Part shown: positions 28,981 to 38,577 of the stretch, one piece after another | Numbering within the stretch: position 1 is the stretch's first letter | How the letters are laid out: the number at the start of each line of letters is the position of its first letter | Source of the DNA: Methylosarcina fibrata AML-C10 | Lineage (GTDB): Bacteria; Pseudomonadota; Gammaproteobacteria; Methylococcales; Methylomonadaceae | DNA: 64,000 bases | Assembly: GCF_000372865.1 (NCBI RefSeq) | Contig: NZ_KB889965.1 | Location: forward strand, 2,244,990-2,308,989 | Direction of reading: 5' to 3' | Made by a program: the position numbers and the translations under genes | The notes under the pieces: generated by a model | Seen by the model: only the letters and a program-made list of their open reading frames with translations | What the model was told of the DNA's origin: nothing | Databases searched by the model: none

Positions 28981-30081
28981 ATGAAAGCTATTTCAATATT
29001 TAATAATAAAGGTGGCGTTGGTAAGACGACCCTTACTTTTCATCTTGCACATGCACTCGCTGCAATTGGGCATCGAACGCTAATTATTGATTTTGATCCT
29101 CAGTGCAACCTAACAATCCTTGGTATGGATGAAGAGGATTTACACCAGATATGGCTGGAAGAAGATGATTTTATTGAAGATTTCCAAAATTCACGAAACA
29201 AATTAGCGCCGAACGATTTTGAAAATTTAGTATCTGCCCCTAGATCAATTCATTTCCATCTGAAACCAACAGAAGATGGAGTTGCCGAAATCGGCCGTCT
29301 ACCCCCCCCCTACCCTTTGTCTACAAATCTGGACCTTATTCCTGGCAGGTTAACCATGCATTTGTATGAAGAAAAAATCGCTAGTCGGTGGAGCTATGTG
29401 TATCAGGGAGACCCCCTTGCCGTCAGGACAATTACAAAACCACGGGAATTGGCTGAAAATTATGCACGACAGCATGGATATCAATTCGTGATAATGGATA
29501 CTTCTCCGAGTCTAGGCACACTGAATAAGGTAATAATTTCAACCACAGATGGCTTTGTAATTCCTTGTATGCCAGATATGTTCTCTCTTTATGGAGTTCG
29601 AAATATTGGAAATGCATTATCCGTATGGAAAAAACAATTCGATACAATATTTCACTTATTATCGGATGAGAAAAGAAAATCTTTTCCCACAAATTATGTT
29701 CGACTTTTAGGTTTCACTATATATAACGCAAAAAAATATTCTAATTCAGACACTTGGGATCTAGCCACCGCGCACTATAACTACGCGCTCCAAATACCTG
29801 ACGCGATTGAGCGTTTCATTAAACCAGAAATTCGTAATCATATTGAAAGTTCTGTTATGGCGAAGCCAATTGGAGCTAAAGCTATTATGCACACACATAA
29901 TACTCTCCCCGCCATGGCTCAGAGATATCATCTTCCAATGTGGGAAGTCCCACACTTCAGTCAGTTAGACCCCGGCGACCGAAATACAGTTATGGGAAAT
30001 AGGGCAATCTACGAGGCAACGAAAGGCAAATACATAGAATTTGCAAATGATCTGTTAACTAGGATGACTTCTTTAGACTGA
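28981..30081 (+). CDS. ParA/MinD-type ATPase of a two-gene operon with a RelA/SpoT-like synthetase
   Basis: A 366-residue AAA-like deviant-Walker ATPase. Walker A is NNKGGVGKTTLTFHLAHAL (about 8-26) with the signature second lysine; DFDPQCNLT follows (Walker A', about 38-46) and VIMDTSPSLGTLN (Walker B region, about 172-184). It is 100 or more residues longer than ordinary plasmid ParA, with an inserted segment after the A' motif (about 50-130) and a C-terminal extension. Codon usage and low GC set it apart from the housekeeping genes. The stop is 5 bases before the start of the synthetase gene. There is no ParB-like gene, replication gene or centromere-type repeat, so plasmid partition is unlikely; a regulatory or sensor role for the partner is inference. 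Confidence 0.85.
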   Translation: MKAISIFNNKGGVGKTTLTFHLAHALAAIGHRTLIIDFDPQCNLTILGMDEEDLHQIWLEEDDFIEDFQNSRNKLAPNDFENLVSAPRSIHFHLKPTEDGVAEIGRLPPPYPLSTNLDLIPGRLTMHLYEEKIASRWSYVYQGDPLAVRTITKPRELAENYARQHGYQFVIMDTSPSLGTLNKVIISTTDGFVIPCMPDMFSLYGVRNIGNALSVWKKQFDTIFHLLSDEKRKSFPTNYVRLLGFTIYNAKKYSNSDTWDLATAHYNYALQIPDAIERFIKPEIRNHIESSVMAKPIGAKAIMHTHNTLPAMAQRYHLPMWEVPHFSQLDPGDRNTVMGNRAIYEATKGKYIEFANDLLTRMTSLD

Positions 30082-30086
30082 TTTAC

Positions 30087-30761
30087 ATGGACAAGACTAA
30101 TTCAATTGAGCATGCCCTTTCGGCATATAACGATAAAAAACATGAGCTATCGCTTTTCATGGAAGGCATTGCAAGATGGTTTCTAACTAATCCAAAATTT
30201 ACTGGAATGGAGTTACCGATAGTTCATTCTGTAAAAATGCGATTAAAGGACCCTGACCACCTTAAAGCAAAACTGGAGCGTAAGTGGAAAGATGATGATC
30301 CGATTACTCCAGATAATTTATTTGAAAGGGTGACTGATCTTGCTGGAGTTCGTGTCTTACATGTATATCAAGACCAATTTCCAAAGATTCATGAGGAAAT
30401 ATTACGGAAAGTTAATGGTTTAAAAGATTGGTATTTACCCGAAGTCCCACGTGCTTATACTTGGGACCCAGAATCGCAGCGTTTTTTTGGCGATAAAGGC
30501 ATTAATGTCTCGATTAAAGAAAGCTTTTATACAAGCGTACATTATTTAATTCGACCCAGAGTAGATTCGCCAATATGTTGCGAAGTCCAAATACGCACGC
30601 TTTTTGAAGAGATTTGGGGCGAAGTTGACCACGCCCTAAACTATCCAGAACCATCAGGTAATCTACCTTGCAGAGAACAGCTACGAGTATTAGCAAAATT
30701 AGTTGGCGCTGGGAGCCGTTTAGTTGACTCTATATTTCGAAGTCATGAAGGAAATGTATAA
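30087..30761 (+). CDS. Stand-alone RelA/SpoT-type nucleotide pyrophosphokinase (small alarmone synthetase-like)
   Basis: A 224-residue protein made of a single RelA/SpoT synthetase domain. Visible motifs: VHSVKMRLKD (about 46-55, ATP-side basic residues), RVTDLAGVRVLHVY (Asp-84, metal/nucleotide), ESFYTSVHYLIRP (about 145-157, acceptor loop equivalent to Y-x-S-x-H) and EVQIRTLFEEIWGEVDHAL (Glu-166 catalytic base and the W-x-E-x-x-H helix). There is no HD hydrolase, TGS or ACT domain. The catalytic set looks intact, so it should transfer pyrophosphate from ATP to GTP/GDP, or to tRNA as in some toxic members. Its operon partner is the ParA-type ATPase 5 bases upstream. Confidence 0.85.
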   Translation: MDKTNSIEHALSAYNDKKHELSLFMEGIARWFLTNPKFTGMELPIVHSVKMRLKDPDHLKAKLERKWKDDDPITPDNLFERVTDLAGVRVLHVYQDQFPKIHEEILRKVNGLKDWYLPEVPRAYTWDPESQRFFGDKGINVSIKESFYTSVHYLIRPRVDSPICCEVQIRTLFEEIWGEVDHALNYPEPSGNLPCREQLRVLAKLVGAGSRLVDSIFRSHEGNV

Positions 30762-30784
30762 TCAAGCTTGTATGTTTTTTTATA

Positions 30785-31117
30785 TTATAGAGATTCAATC
30801 AACGAAAGTGCTTTTTTTATAGGTCGAGCATAAAACGGCTTAAAGACTTTTCCTTGCTCAACATCGGCTAAAAGCCGTTGCAGTTCTGGCCGCAATTCTC
30901 TCAGATGCTGTTTACCAGCAATATCTACCGCTAGCATCGTTTTAGACTCCGATCGTAAAAGAAGCCATTCCTTAAGCGCGGCAACTAATTCCTCTCTCTC
31001 AGAAATCATATAACGAGCAACAATATTGTTAATATATTCGTAACCTTGTTCTCCAGATGCGCGGACAGGAAACCCTGCCACTTCCGCATCAAGAAGCTGG
31101 AGAAGAGCATTTGTCAT
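30785..31117 (-). CDS. Predicted immunity protein for the RHS C-terminal toxin
   Basis: A 110-residue, mostly helical protein; no family recognised. Its ATG directly abuts the RHS stop codon (31115-31117 against 31118-31120), so it is translated with the toxin, the standard placement of an immunity gene in RHS polymorphic toxin loci. Composition is AT-rich like the toxin tip and unlike the RHS core. The immunity role is inferred from position and size. Confidence 0.7.
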   Translation of the reverse strand: MTNALLQLLDAEVAGFPVRASGEQGYEYINNIVARYMISEREELVAALKEWLLLRSESKTMLAVDIAGKQHLRELRPELQRLLADVEQGKVFKPFYARPIKKALSLIESL

Positions 31118-34100
31118 TTATCTGATCCTCGTAATTGCCTCAGGGGGAATCAAAGAATTAAATATGACTTCCTGTCCGCCTCCAGGCATATTGAAATCCC
31201 TATAAACTTGAGTTGGATTGGGAATATCAATCCCCATCTGTTTGAGTACTCGTGTATCAATCTCTAAGAGGGCATCAGGGACACCTCGGTTCGAAGGTAG
31301 AGCCAAATTAATTTGAGCTTGCATTCCGCTCATTGTCCCGTCTGGGGTGGTAAATATCTTATTTGACGAGATACCTGGCTTTAAACCATTTTCAACAATG
31401 CTATTTGCATATTTACTCGATGTATAGTGATAGATTTTTTCTGGAGTCTTTGCAATTTTACAAAAGCCGCCTCCTGGTATGCCCTCATTTGCTACTTCTT
31501 GCAGTTCATATAATTCTAAAGCCATTGCGGCTACTGCGTAACACCATGGGCAATTACCTGAAATATCAATAATATTCACCGGATCATTCAACACATACCC
31601 ATACAGGTTCGTGTCGCCGCCGGCAAATAGTATAGGATCCTTGGCGGTCCATCGTCCTGTTTCCGCATCATAGTCACGCGCGCCGAACCGGACAAGTTTG
31701 GTATGGGGATCGTACAGTCCGCCGGCGAAGCCGAACGGTTGAAAGCCGGGGTTGGAATCGCGGATAAGGTTGCCCCAGACGTCGTAGTCGAGCTCCTGTA
31801 CAACGGCGCCGGTGACGGTGTCGACAACGAACCTCGGGCTGCCCAGATGATCCGAAACCAGGCGGTAAATGGTTTTCGCCTGCGTGGCGGGATCGGTTTT
31901 GACCAAATACGAAGGCACATTGCCTTTATCGCCATAGATGAAGCGTGTGATTACCTGGCCGTCGCCGTCGAGTTCGGCGACTGGATTCAGTTGGCTTTGA
32001 TAGAGCCAGGCCTGCACCAGTTGGCCGTTGACTTTCTTGCCGATCCTGCGGTTTTGGCCGTCGACGACGTAATCGATCCGTGTGCCGTCGGATAAATCCA
32101 CGTGCCGAAGGTTGCCGAAGACATCGTAGCCGTAGCTCGTCGTTTGGCCGTGTTCGGTTTTGCTTTGAAGCTCGCCGTTATCGGTGTAGACGTAATGTTT
32201 CCCGTTGAAATCGGTCAGGCGGTCCTGGCTGTCGTAAACCGCAACGGTTTGGCCATTGAGCTGAGTCCTGTTGCCGTTAGAGTCGTAGCCGTAGACGGCG
32301 ACGACTGCATCGTTGTCCGTGATTTGTTCCAGGCGTCCGCGGTCGTCGTAGCGGTAGCCGAGACTGTGCGACAAGGAACCTACGGTTTCGGTTTTCCGAG
32401 TAATCCGGCCCAGCTTGTCGCGCTGGTAGATCCAACGTATCAAAGGAGCGTCATTGATTATTGCCTGATAATCGGAAGTTTCGCCAAAGCCGTTATAGCT
32501 GATGCTGTCACTGACGGCTCCCAGAACGGTTCCAGCGAGCAGACCGTTTTGAGGCTTGCGGGTTAAAGTAAGCAGCCCGGCTTGAGTGAGCAAGCCGTCC
32601 TTGTCGTAACTGTAAGCCACGGAATCGGCTTGATTCAGGCTGATGCTTTTGATGCGAAAATCCGAGCTGTAACCGAAATCGACTTGCCCGTTGATAGTGC
32701 CAGTCCAGATTTGCCCGGTGACGAGGCTGCCGTCGTAGCGGTAGGCCAGGCTGTCGCCGTCCGGTAAGGTGAGGCTGTCCAGTTGTCCACTGGCGGACAG
32801 ATAGTGGTACTGGATATCGCCGTCTTGGGTATGAACCGCGTCTAGCTTTCCGCTTTGCAGCTGATAAACGAAATCGATCGTCTGGCTATCGGGACGCTGA
32901 ATCCGGGTCGGCTGTTTGTCTTTGTTGTAAAAATACTCCGTGTACGTTTGGGCGATGCCGGGCGCATCGGGCGGGGTGTAGCGTTCAACCAGATTGACGG
33001 CATTGTGATTGAAAAGATGTTCGTCGCGCTCGGGAGGACGGATGCCGGTCAGGTTGCCGTTGGCGTCGTAGTGATATTGAAGGACGCGATGGTCCGGCAG
33101 TATTTGGCTGACAATACGTCCTGCGGCGTCGTAAGTAAAATGCTCGCTCCGGCCTAGAGCGTCGGTACGGCTTTCGAGATAGCCTGTCAGGGCGCCGGAG
33201 GCGGCATCGGTATGATCGTAGTAGCTATATGCCGTCTTGCGCTGTGCCTCGCCTTGGCCCTGGCGGACGGCACTCAACCGGCCTCTGTCGTCGTAGTCAT
33301 AGGCCACCGGTTCGATATCGGCCAGAGTCGACCGCAGTGGCCTTCCTTGTCCGTCGATTTGGACGGAGGCGATGCGATTTTCGGCGCTGGTCGCCGTCCA
33401 GGTTTTAGTCTGAGCGTGGTAATTTAATACGGACGCCTTGCCGTTGATACTGATCGTGTCGGTCAACGAAGTCAAGCTGAACGGGTCGTTGGCATCGGCC
33501 AAGGACACCGTACGCTGTTGGGTGACCGTGGCGCTCAGGCCGGACGGCGTTTTTACGGTGCTGGAAACACCCAGAGGGGCCTGCATGCCGAAACGCGGGT
33601 CGGGGCCTTGCTGCGCGGTGGTGACAGTGCCGTTCGCGGCAGTGCCGGTTTCAAGATAGTCTTGTGGATTAAACAATCGACTTTGGGCAGTGCCGTCGGC
33701 AGCGGTATTGACCTGCAGTCGCTCACCAGTCGACAAATAGTCTACTGCAAAGCGGAGAATCCGGTTTTCGCCGGTGCTCATGATGCTGTCATAGCCGGCG
33801 CTGCGAGTTGAGCCGTCGACTGTCCAGCCTCCGCCGGCCGCATCCATGTCTTTTTCAAGGCGGCCCTGGCTGTCGTAACTGAAAATGCTGGCATGCTGGT
33901 TTGGGTCGCTAAAAGATTCAAGCAAGCCTTTCGGCAAGTAAGTCATTTCATGTCGATGCCCGTCCGGGCCTGTAACAGCGCCGAGAGTACCGTCCGGCTT
34001 GACGGTAAGTTCGGTGCGCTGCCCGTCGGGCGCAACGATAGCCGTGACGGTGCCGTTGGCGTCGCGTTCGATACGGGTGACATCGTTGTCGATATCGGTA

Positions 34101-37100
34101 ATTGTGCTCAGGCGCCCTTCGGCATCGTAGCCGAAACGGAAGAGCACGGCGCGGGTAACGGCATCCAGTGTACGCAGGTGCTTGCCGTGCGGGTCAAAGT
34201 GATAGACCTGGCTGGCGTCGGCAGAGGGGATGAGGAGGTCGCCCAAACCGAGTCCTGGAAAAGGAGACGTCAGTTTACGAATGGTGTTATTAAGCGGATC
34301 AGGTGTGGTAGTACGAATATTGGCGATAAAAAGAGCGCCGTCGGGACCTAATGCAACATCGCTGGGATTATATAATTGCGCCTGAACCGTCGGGCCGCCG
34401 TCGCCTGATGAGCCTCGTTGGCCGTTGCCGGCAATGGTTGTTATAACTTGATCCGGGCCGACTTTGCGTATGCGGAAGTTACTTCTGTCGGCAATGTATA
34501 GACTGCCGTCAACTCCTACCGTTAATGCGGACGGAGAATTGAGTTTGGCCAGAGTTGCCGGCCCGCCGTCGCCTTCATAGCCGGCCTGACCGTTGCCTGC
34601 CACGGTCGTGATGACGCCGTCGTTGCCAACCTTGCGGATGCGTTGATTGTTGGAATCGGCAACATATAGACTGCCATCCGGCCCTAAGGCTATTTTATTA
34701 GGGTTGCTGAGCTTGGCCTGATTCGCCATACCGCCATCGCCGCCATAGCCGGCCAGACCGCTACCGGCGACGGTGCTGATGATGCCGTTCCCGTCTAATT
34801 TTCGGATACGGTTGTTAGCCGTGTCAGCGATATAAAGACTGCCATCAGGCGCTAGAGCAAGACCCGAAGGACGAAACAATTGAGCCTGTACAGCTGGGCC
34901 GCCGTCACCGGCATAGCCATTTAATCCGTTACCGGCTACTGTGCTGATGATGCCGTTCCGGTCGACTTTACGAATGCGGTTATTTAAATAATCTGCGATA
35001 TAGAAACTGCCGTCCGGAGCAACGGCGACATCCTTTGGCCAAGATACATTAGCCTTTGTTGCCGGCCCTCCATCTCCTCCGAAACCTTCAATTCCATTGC
35101 CGGCTACGGTATTAATCACCCCATCGGGATTAACTTTCCTAACTCGATAATTATTTTCTTCTTCCGTAATAAAAACACTGCCGTCGGCGGCAATATCGAT
35201 TCCACTACAGTACCTCAGCCATGCCGTCACTGCGGGTACGCCTTCGCGGCTGTCGCCGGCCCCGCCCGCAACGCGCTTAATCGTTAAGCCCTGGTTGTCG
35301 GCCGCCATCCGTTCGCCGTTTCCCAATTCCAGCACGCGCGCCGACATATCGTAATTGTGATGATGGCTTAGGCTCCAGCCGCCGAGCGATCCAGCTCCCG
35401 GTGGGTTGCCGGAGAGCATCTTTTGCCAGGTACGGCTAAATGCGATAGTCCCCGCTCTGCGGTTAGCAGAAACCATGGGGCTGTCGGTTCTACCGGGTTG
35501 TCCAAAACTTTGTTGAAAGTCGGAACGAATGCCGTAATAAACCGCCTGATAGCGGTAGGCGAGCGTAACTGTCGCCGGCACGCTGCCAACTACTTCCCGG
35601 TTGTAAGCGTCCAGACCGTTCCAGACAAAACGGTAGGTTTGGTTAGGCGAAGCGTTGAAGCTTTGGCTGAAACGGCGACCGGCAATGTCGATGGTCAAGT
35701 CAATGCTGCCTATAGAGGCCGGCACGTTACTCCCGGTAATTGGAATATCCAGCGCTCGTGCCGGTTGGTAACCCGGACTGCGGCGGCTTTGATAATGCAA
35801 GGCATAAGGCGTGCCGGAAATCGCAACCGCTTCGCCGACAGTACGTGCTTGCGGATTGATTTGGCTGCCTGGGCAAGTATCGCAATGTTGATCGGCTGGG
35901 GATTCCTGGCTTTTATCCTGCGCCGGCGGGTAAATTGCGCCGAACGGCGGGCCGAACGGCCAATTAAAATCCCACGAGGTGAAGTGGGTGACCGGAACGC
36001 GCCAGAGGTTTTTTCCCGAAGGATAAAGTTTTGCCAATTGCCTTTGCTCGTCTTCGGAAATACCCAAGTCCTCCAGTTTGCTTCCGGTATCGGCCAGATT
36101 GTCGCCGTCAACATCGAGGGTGGCTGCTTCGTTTTCGATAGCCAGTATGCCGATGACACGGCCGTTATCGGAGGCGATCCAGGCCGCTTTGCTGCGGTCA
36201 TACCAGCCGGCCGGCACGGCTTGTCCTACCGGAAAATTGAGAAAATTGTCGACATACACCGGCAACGGCTTACTGAAATTCACCTGGACTGCTCCCTGCG
36301 CCATCGCCTCATCCACGCTGAGTTCGACCGCATAGGTATAACCCGATGTCGGAGGCAACGGGCCGGGCATGCGTTTGGGACCGTTTTCGCCGACGGTGTA
36401 TTCGGTCGCGCGTACGGTCAGACTCGTCAGAGGCTGCGATGAGCCGTCCGGCAAAATCATATTGGCCGCGGTTCCCTGCGGAAACAGCACGGCGGCCCGC
36501 CGCTGGCCATCGCTGTCGGCTTCCATACTGCCTTGAGCGACCTGATACAATTCCGACGTATTGTTAAGGTCGATAACGGTGGCGTTGACGTCCAGCGGAA
36601 TCATCACGACGTCGTCGGCATGGACGTAATCCTGCCAGGGAGTCGATACGGTTCGTTGCAGCGGCAAATAGCCTTCCCTACTGTAGTCGAGGGTCAATTG
36701 GCCGCCACCGTTGACGGCTAGATCGAAGACGCCGTCGGATCGGGTCAGGGTATGGCCGAATTCCGGGTGATCTTTTATAGTGATGCGAACGCCCGGTAAG
36801 GGTCGGTCTTCGTTATCGAACACGGAACCACGCACAATGGCGATACGCCTGGATTCGATCGTTTTCGGGTCGACCCCGGTCTGAACGGGGTGATCACCGC
36901 TGTAGAGAAAGGCATTGCGCTCGGCGAGAGTCTCAATCCGGGTCGGGTCCGGCTTCGTCGCGACTTTTTCCGGATCCGGTGGAAGACTTGGATCCTGCGG
37001 TTCGATAACGTCGACGGTAAAGCTTTGACTCGTGTCGCCGCCTCGGCCGTCGATTACGCTCACGATCACCGGATAAAGTCCGGCAGCAGACGGCATCCAG

Positions 37101-38482
37101 TCCATCACGCCGGCCGCATTGATAGTCATCCCTTCCGGTGCGCCGTTTAATCGGTAGCTTAAGGGATCTCCGTCGGGATCCGTGGCATGAACGCTATAAC
37201 GGTAAGATTGGCCTGCGACCGCACTCGTTACGGGTTCCGAGTCGATTACCGGAGAATGATTAATTGGCGGCGCCAAGGCGGTAACCACCTGGGTGTCCGT
37301 CGAGCTGGCCTGATCCGGATCGGTGACTTTTAACTGCGAGACATACAAGCCCGGAACGTCCGGTGTCAGCAAGGGTTCGACCGAATCGGCATTTTGCAGA
37401 TCGGTTTCGCTGCCTTCGGGCTTGGACAGCAGCGACCAGACATAATCGATCGCATCGCCGTCGACGTCGTGCGACAGACGGCCGTCCAGACGCACTAAAG
37501 TGCCGGCGTCCACGGTTCGGTCCTCGCCGGCGTCGGCGACCGGGGCCGAGTTGAGGGTATCGATCGCGATGAAGTCGGGCGCGCTGTCCCCCTGCCCATC
37601 GTTGACCGTCAGCCGGGCCACGTAATGGCCGGGCTGGTCGATGTCCAGGCGGGCGAGTGGCTGCCTGTCATCGTCCAGAACGGCATTGCTTGACGCGGGT
37701 TTTTCATCCAGATGCCATTGGTAGCTCAAGGCATCGCCGTCGGCATCGTCGGACCCGCTGCCGTCCAGTCGGACGGAAGCGCCGACGAAAGCGCTCTGAT
37801 CTTCGCCGGCATGCGCGACCGGCGCCGAATTTCGGGTATCGATGACGACCCGGTCCGGTGCGCTGTCGGCAAAGCCGTCGCTGAATTGCGCCGCGCTGTT
37901 TGCCGGCGTTTCCAGAAGACGCCACCGGTAGCTCAAGGCATCGCCGTCGGCGTCGGTCGACGCGCTGCCGTCCAGTCGGGCCAGAGCGCCGACGGCCAGC
38001 GTCTGATCGAATCCGGCCTCGGCAACGGGCGACTGGTTGCCTCGCACCAGCGCGACGGTGAGTCCGCTTCCGGGCTTGCCCTGGAGCGTTACCGACAAGG
38101 TATTGACCAATAAGGCCTCGACCGGAATCGACAGCGAGGCGAGGTTCTTCTTGAATTGAGACGGGCCGGCCACCTCTTGTCCGTTCCAGGCGATCGCTCC
38201 GGAACGGACCGGGCCTCCTGGGCCGCCGTTAACAATCAGCAGACGGTAGGCGGCGGCCGGGTTGGTGACGGTTACGGTGTGCGTTTCGGCCACCGGCGAA
38301 CCCGAACCGCGAATCAACTGGACCGGACCGAACACGCCGACCTCGTCCCCGGTAACCGGAAAAGACAGGATCATCATCAGCATCGGCAAGATCCGATAAA
38401 ATCTATTCAATAGAATCAGTTGCCATGTTTTGAATAGCTTCCACCCTTTCTTGCCCATTCTGGAATTCAATCCCGTATCCAT
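31118..38482 (-). CDS. Giant RHS-repeat polymorphic toxin with NHL propeller and ART-like tip
   Basis: A 2454-residue protein. In order: an N-terminal hydrophobic helix (about 25-45), an N-terminal beta domain (about 50-150), three PKD/REJ-type modules marked by DADGDALSYRW and ARLDGS (about 155-400), a putative Ig domain (SYRYSVHATDPDGDPLSYRL, about 405-495), a carboxypeptidase-regulatory-like domain (GSVFDNEDRPLPGVRITIK, about 545-630), a long linker, NHL propeller repeats (GDGGPA...LAPDGSLYIADTANNRIRK, about 1080-1410), YD/RHS repeats (about 1415-2260) and an RHS core end (GLYDPHTKLVRFGARDYDAETGRW). The last 160 residues hold IYHYTSSKYANSIVENGLKPG...IFTTPDG and end EVIFNSLIPPEAITRI, resembling HYD1-type ADP-ribosyltransferase toxins. 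The RHS shell should encapsulate the tip. Delivery route is not shown. Confidence 0.92.
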   Translation of the reverse strand: MDTGLNSRMGKKGWKLFKTWQLILLNRFYRILPMLMMILSFPVTGDEVGVFGPVQLIRGSGSPVAETHTVTVTNPAAAYRLLIVNGGPGGPVRSGAIAWNGQEVAGPSQFKKNLASLSIPVEALLVNTLSVTLQGKPGSGLTVALVRGNQSPVAEAGFDQTLAVGALARLDGSASTDADGDALSYRWRLLETPANSAAQFSDGFADSAPDRVVIDTRNSAPVAHAGEDQSAFVGASVRLDGSGSDDADGDALSYQWHLDEKPASSNAVLDDDRQPLARLDIDQPGHYVARLTVNDGQGDSAPDFIAIDTLNSAPVADAGEDRTVDAGTLVRLDGRLSHDVDGDAIDYVWSLLSKPEGSETDLQNADSVEPLLTPDVPGLYVSQLKVTDPDQASSTDTQVVTALAPPINHSPVIDSEPVTSAVAGQSYRYSVHATDPDGDPLSYRLNGAPEGMTINAAGVMDWMPSAAGLYPVIVSVIDGRGGDTSQSFTVDVIEPQDPSLPPDPEKVATKPDPTRIETLAERNAFLYSGDHPVQTGVDPKTIESRRIAIVRGSVFDNEDRPLPGVRITIKDHPEFGHTLTRSDGVFDLAVNGGGQLTLDYSREGYLPLQRTVSTPWQDYVHADDVVMIPLDVNATVIDLNNTSELYQVAQGSMEADSDGQRRAAVLFPQGTAANMILPDGSSQPLTSLTVRATEYTVGENGPKRMPGPLPPTSGYTYAVELSVDEAMAQGAVQVNFSKPLPVYVDNFLNFPVGQAVPAGWYDRSKAAWIASDNGRVIGILAIENEAATLDVDGDNLADTGSKLEDLGISEDEQRQLAKLYPSGKNLWRVPVTHFTSWDFNWPFGPPFGAIYPPAQDKSQESPADQHCDTCPGSQINPQARTVGEAVAISGTPYALHYQSRRSPGYQPARALDIPITGSNVPASIGSIDLTIDIAGRRFSQSFNASPNQTYRFVWNGLDAYNREVVGSVPATVTLAYRYQAVYYGIRSDFQQSFGQPGRTDSPMVSANRRAGTIAFSRTWQKMLSGNPPGAGSLGGWSLSHHHNYDMSARVLELGNGERMAADNQGLTIKRVAGGAGDSREGVPAVTAWLRYCSGIDIAADGSVFITEEENNYRVRKVNPDGVINTVAGNGIEGFGGDGGPATKANVSWPKDVAVAPDGSFYIADYLNNRIRKVDRNGIISTVAGNGLNGYAGDGGPAVQAQLFRPSGLALAPDGSLYIADTANNRIRKLDGNGIISTVAGSGLAGYGGDGGMANQAKLSNPNKIALGPDGSLYVADSNNQRIRKVGNDGVITTVAGNGQAGYEGDGGPATLAKLNSPSALTVGVDGSLYIADRSNFRIRKVGPDQVITTIAGNGQRGSSGDGGPTVQAQLYNPSDVALGPDGALFIANIRTTTPDPLNNTIRKLTSPFPGLGLGDLLIPSADASQVYHFDPHGKHLRTLDAVTRAVLFRFGYDAEGRLSTITDIDNDVTRIERDANGTVTAIVAPDGQRTELTVKPDGTLGAVTGPDGHRHEMTYLPKGLLESFSDPNQHASIFSYDSQGRLEKDMDAAGGGWTVDGSTRSAGYDSIMSTGENRILRFAVDYLSTGERLQVNTAADGTAQSRLFNPQDYLETGTAANGTVTTAQQGPDPRFGMQAPLGVSSTVKTPSGLSATVTQQRTVSLADANDPFSLTSLTDTISINGKASVLNYHAQTKTWTATSAENRIASVQIDGQGRPLRSTLADIEPVAYDYDDRGRLSAVRQGQGEAQRKTAYSYYDHTDAASGALTGYLESRTDALGRSEHFTYDAAGRIVSQILPDHRVLQYHYDANGNLTGIRPPERDEHLFNHNAVNLVERYTPPDAPGIAQTYTEYFYNKDKQPTRIQRPDSQTIDFVYQLQSGKLDAVHTQDGDIQYHYLSASGQLDSLTLPDGDSLAYRYDGSLVTGQIWTGTINGQVDFGYSSDFRIKSISLNQADSVAYSYDKDGLLTQAGLLTLTRKPQNGLLAGTVLGAVSDSISYNGFGETSDYQAIINDAPLIRWIYQRDKLGRITRKTETVGSLSHSLGYRYDDRGRLEQITDNDAVVAVYGYDSNGNRTQLNGQTVAVYDSQDRLTDFNGKHYVYTDNGELQSKTEHGQTTSYGYDVFGNLRHVDLSDGTRIDYVVDGQNRRIGKKVNGQLVQAWLYQSQLNPVAELDGDGQVITRFIYGDKGNVPSYLVKTDPATQAKTIYRLVSDHLGSPRFVVDTVTGAVVQELDYDVWGNLIRDSNPGFQPFGFAGGLYDPHTKLVRFGARDYDAETGRWTAKDPILFAGGDTNLYGYVLNDPVNIIDISGNCPWCYAVAAMALELYELQEVANEGIPGGGFCKIAKTPEKIYHYTSSKYANSIVENGLKPGISSNKIFTTPDGTMSGMQAQINLALPSNRGVPDALLEIDTRVLKQMGIDIPNPTQVYRDFNMPGGGQEVIFNSLIPPEAITRIR

Positions 38483-38577
38483 CGGCGCTCTTCCCTAACA
38501 GTTAAAATGACTTTTTCAGATTAGCGTATAAGCTCCGCTTTTTTGGGCTTTTTCGTTAACCGGTTCACATTTCCACC

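Noticed and set aside
34300-35230. Regular short repeats suggestive of a CRISPR array
   Set aside because: They are the DNA of in-frame NHL protein repeats in the RHS gene; spacing and sequence vary as in coding repeats.
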